In this document: one piece after another, positions 1 to 6,646 of the stretch | Layout of the letters: each line of letters opens with the position of its first letter | Numbering within the stretch: position 1 is the first letter of the stretch | Origin: Burkholderiales bacterium | GTDB taxonomy: Bacteria > Pseudomonadota > Gammaproteobacteria > Burkholderiales > Burkholderiaceae_A | Assembly (NCBI GenBank): GCA_030834045.1 | Contig: JAURFZ010000022.1 | Location: 1-14,244 of the forward strand | DNA: 14,244 nt | Reading direction: 5' to 3' | Program-made: the position numbers and the translations under genes | The notes under the pieces: generated by a model | The model's database searches: none | The model's input: the letters and a program-made list of their open reading frames with translations, nothing else | Told to the model about the DNA's origin: nothing

Positions 1-14
1 TAAAGCCAGCAAAC

Positions 15-1718
15 ATGCCCTTACCCAAAGCCCCAACAAAGCCTGCCAGCCTTCTTGAAGCCGACGACACTCTGCTCGCAAAGACTCCCTTGCGCGCGCC
101 AATCAAACCCAAACTTCTTGCTGCCCAACCGGCTGAACCGAATCAACCGTCTGCCTCTGCGGTCGCGGGGAAGGCCTCGGGCCGAGCCCTTCAGCCCTTG
201 CCTGTTGAAGCAAGGCAGATGGGCCAGCCGATTGCTCGACCTGGTTATTCCCGCACTGGGACTCCGAATGGCGCCTCAAGGCCCAGGCAGACAGCCCTGG
301 TAAGCAGCAGGCAGTCCAGCTCGGCAGCACCAAAGCTTTTTGTTCTTGATACCAATGTACTCATGCATGACCCCTCAAGCCTCTTCCGGTTTCAAGAGCA
401 TGACGTTTACCTTCCCATGATGACCCTCGAGGAGCTTGACGGGCACAAGAAGGGTCTCTCGGAAGTCTCACGTCATGTCCGTCAGGTCTCAAGACGCCTC
501 GACTCCCTTATTGAGGCGCTTCCTGAGGCCTCACGCCACTGCCTATCCGATGGCATTCCACTTGCCAGTATTGGACACTCCGACGCCACGGGGCGGCTCT
601 TTTTTCAGACCGAGCCGCTCGCAATTGAGCCCATTGCCGGGCTTGCAACAGGCAAGGCCGACAACCAGATTCTGGGCGTGGTGCGTGCACTTGCTCAGCG
701 ACATCCCGATCGGGATGTCGTTCTTGTCTCCAAAGACATCAACATCCGCATCAAGGCCCATGCCCTGGGTCTGTTTGCGGAAGACTACTTCAACGACCAG
801 GTCATTGACGATGCCGACCTGCTTTACACCGGGAGCATGGCCCTGCCCCAGGACTTCTGGGAGACCCACGGCAAGAATATGGAGTCCTGGCAACAGGCGG
901 GAACAACCTATTACAGAGTGGCTGGCCCTTTATGCTCTGGGCTGCATCTAAACGAGTTTGTCTACGAAGACGGCGAGCGTCCATTGCACGCCGTTGTGCA
1001 GGAAATTCGGGGGCAGACGGCTACCCTACGCGTGTTGCGGGACTATGCGCACACCAAGAACGCAGTCTGGGGCATCGTGGCAAGAAACCGTGAGCAGAAC
1101 TTCGCACTAAGCCTTCTCATGAACCCAGACATCGACTTTGTAACCTTGCTTGGCCAGGCCGGTACGGGCAAGACCCTGCTTGCCCTTGCAGCGGGCCTTG
1201 CACAGACCCTTGAGACCAAGCTTTATAGCGAAATTATCGTCACGCGTGCCACCGTGCCGATAGGCGATGACATTGGGTTTCTTCCCGGAACGGAAGAGGA
1301 AAAAATGCAGCCCTGGATGGGGGCCTTTGAAGACAACCTTGAAGTGCTTAACCGTGGGTTGGAGGCGGGAGGCGACTGGGGCCGGTCGGCTGCCTCCGAC
1401 TTAATTCGCAGTCGCATCAAAATTAAGTCGATGAACTTTATGCGCGGGCGCACGTTTATTAACAAGTTTCTTATTATCGATGAGGCTCAGAACCTAACGC
1501 CTAAGCAGATGAAAGCCCTTATTACCCGGGCGGGGCCTGGCACTAAGGTTGTCTGCATGGGCAACATTGCTCAGATTGACTCACCCTACCTTACCGAGGG
1601 TTCCTCGGGGCTGACCTACACCGTGGATAGGTTTAAGGGCTGGGAACATGGGGGCCATGTGACCCTACAAAGGGGCGAGCGGTCCAGGCTTGCCGACTTC
1701 GCCACCGAGGCGCTTTAA
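15..1718 (+). CDS. phoH: PIN domain-PhoH family ATPase (PhoH2/YlaK-like)
   Basis: The 567-residue protein fuses an N-terminal PIN nuclease domain to a C-terminal PhoH P-loop ATPase. Residues 1-105 are a Pro/Ala/Ser-rich, probably disordered leader. The PIN domain starts at LFVLDTNVLMHDP (Asp112). Other candidate acidic metal ligands are Glu139/140 (MTLEELD), Asp216 (ADNQIL) and Asp241 (SKDINI). The ATPase part has Walker A GQAGTGKT at 380-387 and Walker B FLIIDE at 485-490. Homologous PIN-PhoH fusions are described as ATP-dependent RNA helicase/RNases, so a role in RNA unwinding and cleavage is a family-based inference. The name comes from E. coli PhoH, and phosphate control is not shown here. 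The ATG at 15 gives the MPLP...TKP opening I recall from related betaproteobacterial proteins. A TAA at 1-3 may end an upstream gene outside the window. No clear Shine-Dalgarno sequence is visible. The gene runs head-on into the tRNA genes downstream. Confidence 0.93.
   Translation: MPLPKAPTKPASLLEADDTLLAKTPLRAPIKPKLLAAQPAEPNQPSASAVAGKASGRALQPLPVEARQMGQPIARPGYSRTGTPNGASRPRQTALVSSRQSSSAAPKLFVLDTNVLMHDPSSLFRFQEHDVYLPMMTLEELDGHKKGLSEVSRHVRQVSRRLDSLIEALPEASRHCLSDGIPLASIGHSDATGRLFFQTEPLAIEPIAGLATGKADNQILGVVRALAQRHPDRDVVLVSKDINIRIKAHALGLFAEDYFNDQVIDDADLLYTGSMALPQDFWETHGKNMESWQQAGTTYYRVAGPLCSGLHLNEFVYEDGERPLHAVVQEIRGQTATLRVLRDYAHTKNAVWGIVARNREQNFALSLLMNPDIDFVTLLGQAGTGKTLLALAAGLAQTLETKLYSEIIVTRATVPIGDDIGFLPGTEEEKMQPWMGAFEDNLEVLNRGLEAGGDWGRSAASDLIRSRIKIKSMNFMRGRTFINKFLIIDEAQNLTPKQMKALITRAGPGTKVVCMGNIAQIDSPYLTEGSSGLTYTVDRFKGWEHGGHVTLQRGERSRLADFATEAL
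699..720. repeat. Perfect 22-base palindrome inside phoH
   Basis: The half-site CGACATCCCGA is followed at once by its exact reverse complement TCGGGATGTCG, with no spacer. It lies in frame in the PIN domain and encodes roughly RHPDRDV. Function is unknown. It could be a protein-binding site, a cruciform-prone sequence, or a coincidence of codon choice. Confidence 0.9.
1397..1430. repeat. 10-base inverted repeat with 14-base spacer inside phoH
   Basis: CGACTTAATT at 1397-1406 is matched exactly by AATTAAGTCG at 1421-1430. In RNA this would form a 10-bp hairpin with a 14-base loop. It lies within the PhoH ATPase coding region, upstream of Walker B. The arms are more AT-rich than the surrounding gene. 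Function is unknown and chance is possible. Confidence 0.85.
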
Positions 1719-1738
1719 AACAATTGAGGCCAAGTAAA

Positions 1739-1814
1739 TGGCGTCCCCTAGGGGATTCGAACCCCTGTACTCACCGTGAAAGGGTGATGTCCTAGGCCTC
1801 TAGACGAAGGGGAC
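1739..1814 (-). tRNA. tRNA-Glu (anticodon UUC)
   Basis: Read on the minus strand, this 76-base gene begins GTCCCCTTCGTC and ends in GGGGAC, discriminator G and an encoded CCA. The anticodon stem is TCACC/GGTGA around the loop CTTTCAC, giving anticodon UUC. The T arm has the usual GTTCGAATC. The sequence closely resembles the E. coli glutamate tRNA. It is the second gene of a two-tRNA unit with tRNA-Ala, separated by 36 bases. Its 3' end lies 20 bases from the stop codon of the convergent phoH gene. Confidence 0.97.
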
Positions 1815-1850
1815 CCGTTGGACTGTTTACAGCGTTTTTCTCTGGTGTTT

Positions 1851-1926
<76 letters not shown>

Positions 1927-1950
1927 AATCAACAACACGGCAAACCGCGA

Positions 1951-1979
1951 ACTATAAAGAAACTCTGACGCATTGTCTA
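1951..1979 (-). promoter_or_regulatory. sigma70 promoter of the tRNA-Ala/tRNA-Glu unit
   Basis: On the minus strand, TAGACA (1979-1974, 5 of 6 matches to TTGACA) is followed by a 17-base spacer and TATAGT (1956-1951, 5 of 6 matches to TATAAT). Transcription would start near 1944, about 18 bases before tRNA-Ala. The bases after the -10 box are TCGCGG. This GC-rich discriminator is typical of stable-RNA promoters under stringent control, so ppGpp repression is a plausible inference. Confidence 0.8.
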
Positions 1980-1995
1980 GCTGACTTTAGCACCA

Positions 1996-2004
1996 TGCTA
2001 GGAT
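1996..2004 (+). promoter_or_regulatory. Extended -10 element and/or Shine-Dalgarno before folD
   Basis: TGC-TAGGAT resembles an extended -10 promoter element (4 of 6 matches to TATAAT, with TG one base upstream). It has no good -35. Used this way, transcription would begin at or next to the folD ATG at 2011, giving an almost leaderless mRNA. The AGGA inside it (2000-2003) lies 7 bases before the ATG and can equally be the ribosome-binding site of a longer transcript. Only one reading is likely to matter. Confidence 0.3.
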
Positions 2005-2010
2005 CTTTCC

Positions 2011-2874
2011 ATGCCTGCTCAGTTAATTGACGGAAAGAGTCTTGCCGAAACCCTGCGCCAACAGGTTGGCTCGCGTGCTGCGCGCTTTCTAAGTCTGCAT
2101 GGGCGTGCGCCCGGGCTCACGGTGATTCTGGTGGGAAGCAACCCCGCCTCCGAGGTCTATGTTCGGCATAAGGTTGCGGCCTGTGAAAAGGCAGGCATCG
2201 CCTCGCAGCTTATAAGGCTCGATGCAACGTGTTCAAGTGAGGCCCTGCTTGAGCAAATTGGTCGCCTGAATAAGGATCGGACCGTCGACGGCATTCTGGT
2301 GCAGCTACCCCTGCCCAAGCACATTGCAGAGAAAACAATCATTCAGGCCATTGCGCCCGGCAAAGATGTGGATGGGTTTCATCCCGTCAATGCGGGTGCT
2401 CTTTTTACGGGCCAGCCCTGTCTTAAGCCCTGTACCCCTCTGGGCGTAATGGTGATGCTTGAACACCACAACACCGCCTTGCGCGGAGCCGAGGCAGTGG
2501 TTGTGGGTGCAAGCAACATTGTAGGTAAGCCTCTGGCCATGATGCTGCTGCAGGCCGGGGCAACCGTCACCCTGTGCAACAGCAAAACCCAAAACCTCGA
2601 AGAAAAGACACGGCGCGCTGACGTTTTGGTTGCGGCCGTTGGACGGCCTGGACTTATTTCTGCCGAGATGGTCAAGCCCGGGGCCGTTGTAATTGACGTG
2701 GGTATCAACCGCCTCGAATCGGGGCAACTGGTGGGCGATGTCGACTTTGATCGCGTCGCCAGAGTGGCAAAGGCCATTACCCCCGTGCCTGGCGGGGTTG
2801 GTCCCATGACCATTGCCATGCTTTTGCAAAATACTCTGGATGCAGCGGAATCCTTCGCCTCTTTGTCAACCTAA
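2011..2874 (+). CDS. folD: Bifunctional methylenetetrahydrofolate dehydrogenase/methenyltetrahydrofolate cyclohydrolase FolD
   Basis: This cytoplasmic one-carbon enzyme oxidises 5,10-methylene-THF with NADP+ to methenyl-THF, then hydrolyses it to 10-formyl-THF for purine and initiator-tRNA formylation. At 287 residues it has the usual family length. The catalytic Tyr50 and Lys54 lie in EVYVRHKVAACEKAG, the same positions as in E. coli. Other signatures are GILVQLPLP, KDVDGFHPVNAG, the Rossmann loop VVGASNIVGKP, and PVPGGVGPMTIAMLL near the C-terminus. The ATG at 2011 has AGGA 7 bases upstream. It is the first + strand gene after the divergent tRNA promoter. prlC begins 19 bases after its stop, so the two are probably co-transcribed. 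Confidence 0.97.
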   Translation: MPAQLIDGKSLAETLRQQVGSRAARFLSLHGRAPGLTVILVGSNPASEVYVRHKVAACEKAGIASQLIRLDATCSSEALLEQIGRLNKDRTVDGILVQLPLPKHIAEKTIIQAIAPGKDVDGFHPVNAGALFTGQPCLKPCTPLGVMVMLEHHNTALRGAEAVVVGASNIVGKPLAMMLLQAGATVTLCNSKTQNLEEKTRRADVLVAAVGRPGLISAEMVKPGAVVIDVGINRLESGQLVGDVDFDRVARVAKAITPVPGGVGPMTIAMLLQNTLDAAESFASLST

Positions 2875-2893
2875 ACGGCACCAAAATACTTTC

Positions 2894-5008
2894 ATGACCC
2901 CTTCTGTCGAACAATTCCTTGGAAACGAAATACCCTGTTACGGGCTGCTCAAGCCCGAGGACGTCCAACAACCCCTCACGGACCTCCTTAATGAGGCCGA
3001 GGAGCAGCTCACGGTGATCTCCCGTAGCAGTGAGCCCGCCCAGTGGGAAACCGTTATTGAGCCCTTAACAAGCGCAACCGAGCGCCTTGGGCGTCTCTGG
3101 TCTGCGATTCACCACATGGGTGCGGTGATGGACAGTCCGCAATGGCGTGAGCTGACCAATAACAACCTTGAAAAGGTCTCTCGGTTCTGGTCGCGACTTG
3201 CGCAAGATAAGGCTCTTTTTGAAAAGACCGCTTCCATTACGCTTGATCCTGCCAGTGGTCAGCTTTCCGAGTCTCGCCAGCGGGCGCTAACGAACAGCCT
3301 TCGTGACTTTCGGCTCGGGGGGGTGGAGCTCAACTCTGATGCGCAAACGGCCTTTACTGAAAGGTCGGCCAGGCTTGCCGCTTTATCGCAGCAGTTTTCA
3401 GAGAATCTGCTCGATAGCACCAATGCGTCCAAGGTGTTGGTGAGCCATGCCAATCAGCTCCTCGGGCTGCCCGAGGCCGTTGCCCAGGCTGCCAAAGAGA
3501 AGGCAAAGTCGGAAAAGCTCGATGCGCTGGCAGTCTTTGGCCTTCAGCAGCCTAGCCTTATTCCGGTTTTGCAGTTTGCCGACGACCGACCGCTTCGCGA
3601 AGAGATGTACTCGAAGAATGCTCGCCGGGCCTCCGAGCTCGCAGAAGAAGGCCCCGATCATGACAACAGCCTGCTCATGGCAGAAATTCTTCATCTTCGA
3701 CAACAACAGGCCAAGGCACTGGGCTTTGCATCGGCGGCCGAGCTCTCACTGACCTCGAAGATGGCCCAATCGCCTAAGCAGGTCATGGAGTTTTTGCTTG
3801 ACCTGGCAAAAAAAGCTCGCCCCTTTGCTGAACAGGATGTCGCCGAACTCAAAGCCTTTGCAAAGACGCACCTTGCACTTAAGAGCCTGGAGTCGTGGGA
3901 CGTAAGCTATGTAGGCGAGAAGCTGCGCCAACAAAAGTTCAGTTTTTCAGCAGACGAGGTTCGCCAATACTTCCAGGTGCAACACGTCTTGGCGGGCCTG
4001 TTTGAATTGGTGCAAGAGCTCTTTGGAGTTGAGCTTCGCGAGACGAGCAAGGCCGATTTTCAACCCACTGGCAATGCCTCGAAAGCTCAGACTGATCTTG
4101 CCCAATGCCCCTGGCATCCCGATGTCCGCCTCTACAGCGTTCGGCGTGGGGCAGAGACTGTTGGCTACCTGTTTCTTGATCTCTACACACGGCCCACCAA
4201 ACGAGGCGGCGCCTGGATGGACGACAGCCGTGGCCGGCGCAGACTCGCCTCGCAGCTTCAAAAACCGGTGGCCATGCTGACCTGCAATTTCATGCCCCCC
4301 AGCGAGCATCGCCCAAGCACCATCTCCCACGACGATGTCACCACCTTGTTCCACGAGTTCGGCCATGGGCTTCACCATCTGCTAACCGAGGTGGACGAGC
4401 TGGAGGTCTCAGGAATTAATGGAGTGGAATGGGATGCCGTCGAGCTTCCGAGCCAGTTCATGGAAAACTTCTGCTGGGAATGGGACAAGCTTCAGGCCAT
4501 GACCCGTCATGTTGAGACCGGTGAGCCCCTTCCCGAAGACCTCTATCAAAAAATGATGCGGGCCAAGAACTTTCAGAGTGGCCTCTACATGCTTCGCCAG
4601 ATTGAGCTCGCACTTTTTGACCTGCGTATTCATCATGAGATTGTTGAGCCCGACCTGCAAAAAGCATCCAAGAGAATCATGGCAACGCTTAACGAGGTTC
4701 GCTCGCAGGTGGCTGTTCTTCACCCACCGAGCTTTCAACGGTTTCCGCAAAGCTTCAGCCATATTTTTGCGGGCGGCTACGCAGCAGGCTACTACAGCTA
4801 CAAGTGGGCCGAAGTTCTGTCGGCCGATGCTTACTCGGCCTTCGAGGAAGACCCTCAGAACTATGCGACGGTAGGGCAACGTTTCTGGAAAGAGATTCTC
4901 TCCAAGGGCGGATCACGCCCAGCCATTGAGTCATTTAAAGCCTTTCGGGGACGTGAGCCAAGCCCAGAGGCTCTGCTTCGGCACTCTGGCTTGCTTGAAG
5001 CGGCATAG
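2894..5008 (+). CDS. prlC: Oligopeptidase A (M3 family zinc metallopeptidase)
   Basis: This 704-residue cytoplasmic endopeptidase degrades short peptides, including cleaved signal peptides and proteolysis products. It is somewhat longer than the E. coli enzyme of about 680 residues. The zinc site is HEFGH at residues 487-491 within FHEFGHGLHHLL. The third ligand is Glu517 in DAVELPSQFMENF, spaced as in E. coli OpdA. The late motif HIFAGGYAAGYYSYKWAEVL carries the conserved substrate-side Gly/Tyr residues. I chose the ATG at 2894 (MTPSVEQF). The open frame reaches back to an ATG at 2813, but that would overlap folD by 62 bases and add a tail unlike the family. No strong Shine-Dalgarno precedes 2894, so translation may be partly coupled to folD. 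Confidence 0.95.
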   Translation: MTPSVEQFLGNEIPCYGLLKPEDVQQPLTDLLNEAEEQLTVISRSSEPAQWETVIEPLTSATERLGRLWSAIHHMGAVMDSPQWRELTNNNLEKVSRFWSRLAQDKALFEKTASITLDPASGQLSESRQRALTNSLRDFRLGGVELNSDAQTAFTERSARLAALSQQFSENLLDSTNASKVLVSHANQLLGLPEAVAQAAKEKAKSEKLDALAVFGLQQPSLIPVLQFADDRPLREEMYSKNARRASELAEEGPDHDNSLLMAEILHLRQQQAKALGFASAAELSLTSKMAQSPKQVMEFLLDLAKKARPFAEQDVAELKAFAKTHLALKSLESWDVSYVGEKLRQQKFSFSADEVRQYFQVQHVLAGLFELVQELFGVELRETSKADFQPTGNASKAQTDLAQCPWHPDVRLYSVRRGAETVGYLFLDLYTRPTKRGGAWMDDSRGRRRLASQLQKPVAMLTCNFMPPSEHRPSTISHDDVTTLFHEFGHGLHHLLTEVDELEVSGINGVEWDAVELPSQFMENFCWEWDKLQAMTRHVETGEPLPEDLYQKMMRAKNFQSGLYMLRQIELALFDLRIHHEIVEPDLQKASKRIMATLNEVRSQVAVLHPPSFQRFPQSFSHIFAGGYAAGYYSYKWAEVLSADAYSAFEEDPQNYATVGQRFWKEILSKGGSRPAIESFKAFRGREPSPEALLRHSGLLEAA

Positions 5009-5028
5009 AACCAAACGGGGTCTAAGAT

Positions 5029-5832
5029 TTGTTAAAGCTTGCCAGCTGGAATGTGAATTCCCTAAGGGTACGGCTTGAGCACCTTGGTCAGTGGCTTGCG
5101 CTTGAGAAACCCGATGCCCTTGGCCTGCAAGAGACCAAGCTCACCGACGACAAGTTTCCCGTTGCCGAAATTCAGGCGCTTGGCTACCACTGTGTCTTCT
5201 CGGGCCAGCCAACCTATAACGGTGTGGCCATACTTGCCAAGGCATCCAGTTTTCGGGCCATCGACGAATGGACCTGTGATGAACCACGGCTACCCGGCGA
5301 CCAGAAGCGGTTCATCGCGGCAAGCCTTACAACCTTGCAGGGTGATACCCGGATTCGCTTCATAAACCTCTACGTGCCCAACGGCTCGGAGGTTGGTAGC
5401 GAAAAGTACAGCTACAAACTGCAGTGGCTTGACGCACTGCGCCTCAGGCTTGAAGAAGAGCAGGCAAGCCACCCACTTTGCTGCGTGGTTGGCGACTTCA
5501 ATATCGCGCCTGACGACATTGATGTGCATGACCCCATGGCCTGGCAAGACAAGATTCTCTGCTCAAAGCAAGAACGCCAGAGATTCCAAGACCTTCTAGG
5601 CCTGGGTTTTACTGACAGCTTTCGGGCCCAGAGCGGCGTAAAGAACCAGGCCTTCTCCTGGTGGGATTACCGTCAGGGAGGCTTTCGTCGTAACCAAGGC
5701 ATGCGAATCGATCATCTGCTTGCCAGCGATGCCCTTATGAAACACTGCGAGCAGGTCGGTATTGATCGCACGCCAAGGGGCTGGGAGAAGCCCTCCGACC
5801 ACGCCCCTGCCCTGGCCAGCTTCAGACTCTAA
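5029..5832 (+). CDS. xthA: Exodeoxyribonuclease III (AP endonuclease, ExoIII family)
   Basis: This 267-residue DNA repair enzyme cleaves at abasic sites and removes 3' blocking groups or nucleotides from duplex DNA. Active-site residues match ExoIII: Asn8 (SWNVNSLR), Glu35 (LQETKL), Tyr115 (INLYVPNG), Asp156 and Asn158 (GDFNIAP), Asp228 (RIDHLL) and His258 (PSDHAPA). The start is a TTG at 5029. An in-frame TAA at 5023-5025 excludes any longer start, and the standard N-terminus MLKLASWNVNS requires this codon. A GGGG stretch at 5017-5020 is the only upstream candidate for ribosome binding. The gap to prlC is 20 bases with no terminator, suggesting read-through from the folD-prlC unit. Confidence 0.96.
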   Translation: MLKLASWNVNSLRVRLEHLGQWLALEKPDALGLQETKLTDDKFPVAEIQALGYHCVFSGQPTYNGVAILAKASSFRAIDEWTCDEPRLPGDQKRFIAASLTTLQGDTRIRFINLYVPNGSEVGSEKYSYKLQWLDALRLRLEEEQASHPLCCVVGDFNIAPDDIDVHDPMAWQDKILCSKQERQRFQDLLGLGFTDSFRAQSGVKNQAFSWWDYRQGGFRRNQGMRIDHLLASDALMKHCEQVGIDRTPRGWEKPSDHAPALASFRL

Positions 5833-5857
5833 GACCTCGTCCGAAAGGGCATCGGCG

Positions 5858-6631
5858 ATGGATATCAGCCTTCCCTTACCCGCCTTTCTTCTTGGCCTTT
5901 GGTCCTCAGGGCACTGCCTCATGATGTGTGGGGGTCTGGCCGCAGCGGCTGGTCATCGCAGTCGTTCGGCCCCGGGTCTGGTTAGCCCACCCGCACGTTG
6001 GGCCGAGTTACTTGCCTGGCAACTTGGGCGGGTAAGCAGTTACAGCCTGATGGGAGCAATTTCTGGGGCAGTAGGTGGCGCCTTTCTTGCCTTCACTGCG
6101 CTTGATACGGCCCGGCATACCGCTATGGTGCTGGCTAACCTTATGCTGCTTGCGCTTGGTCTGCATCTTCTTCGGATCAGCCGTCTTATTACCCAGCTCG
6201 AGTCGCGGCTCGGTCGAGTCTGGGCATTTATTCAACCCTTTGCTGTAGCAAGCCTGACGCCCTCGGGCGCAAGCCAGACAGAAAGTCTGACCTCCTCGAC
6301 GGCCATTGCAGGTCGCATTGCTCGAGCGGCTCGGGTAGGAGCTCTCTGGGGGTGGCTGCCCTGCGGACTTGTCTACAGCATGGTGCTGACCGCCGCTGTT
6401 ACAGGAAGTGCATGGACGGGTCTTGGTTGGATGCTTGCCTTTGGTCTTGGAACCATACCCTCGCTCTTTGTAGCCTCCTGGGCATCGGGCATGGTGTTAT
6501 CGGGGCCCCGCTCCGACCGTATTCGTCAAGTGGCAGGCCTTCTTGTTGTTAGCTTTGCGCTGTGGGGGCTTGCAAGGTCCTTAGGTCTTGCACCACCCGG
6601 CTGGCTTGATCTGTTCTGTATCACTCCATAA
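5858..6631 (+). CDS. TauE/SafE (DsbD_2-like) family membrane protein linked to cbb3 oxidase assembly
   Basis: This is a 257-residue polytopic inner-membrane protein. The N-terminal signature LWSSGHCLMMCGG puts Cys20 and Cys24 in the first membrane segment, matching the GHCxxMCGG pattern of DsbD_2/TauE-SafE proteins found beside ccoI and ccoS. A second signature, WGWLPCGLVYS (Cys169), opens the second half, and GTIPSL lies at 198-203. I count about six hydrophobic segments split by a polar loop near residues 135-155. The transported substrate is not established by sequence. Its place directly before ccoI (15-base gap) and its membrane cysteines suggest a role in copper or thiol handling for oxidase assembly, which is inference. 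The ATG at 5858 gives a normal N-terminus. The open frame extends to 5762 inside xthA, which I reject. GAAAGGG upstream is a weak ribosome-binding candidate. Confidence 0.85.
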   Translation: MDISLPLPAFLLGLWSSGHCLMMCGGLAAAAGHRSRSAPGLVSPPARWAELLAWQLGRVSSYSLMGAISGAVGGAFLAFTALDTARHTAMVLANLMLLALGLHLLRISRLITQLESRLGRVWAFIQPFAVASLTPSGASQTESLTSSTAIAGRIARAARVGALWGWLPCGLVYSMVLTAAVTGSAWTGLGWMLAFGLGTIPSLFVASWASGMVLSGPRSDRIRQVAGLLVVSFALWGLARSLGLAPPGWLDLFCITP

Positions 6632-6646
6632 AGCCGTGAGACGTCG

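Noticed and set aside
2813..2893. Longer start for prlC
   Set aside because: It lies mostly inside folD in another frame and adds 27 residues unlike other M3 peptidases.
2305..4879. Long minus-strand open frames (for example 2305-2829, 3947-4378, 4409-4879)
   Set aside because: They lie opposite folD and prlC, which have intact family motifs, and their translations resemble no known protein. They are shadows of GC-rich coding DNA.
5762..5857. Longer start for the TauE/SafE gene
   Set aside because: It overlaps the conserved end of xthA and adds a polar N-terminus before a typical membrane start.
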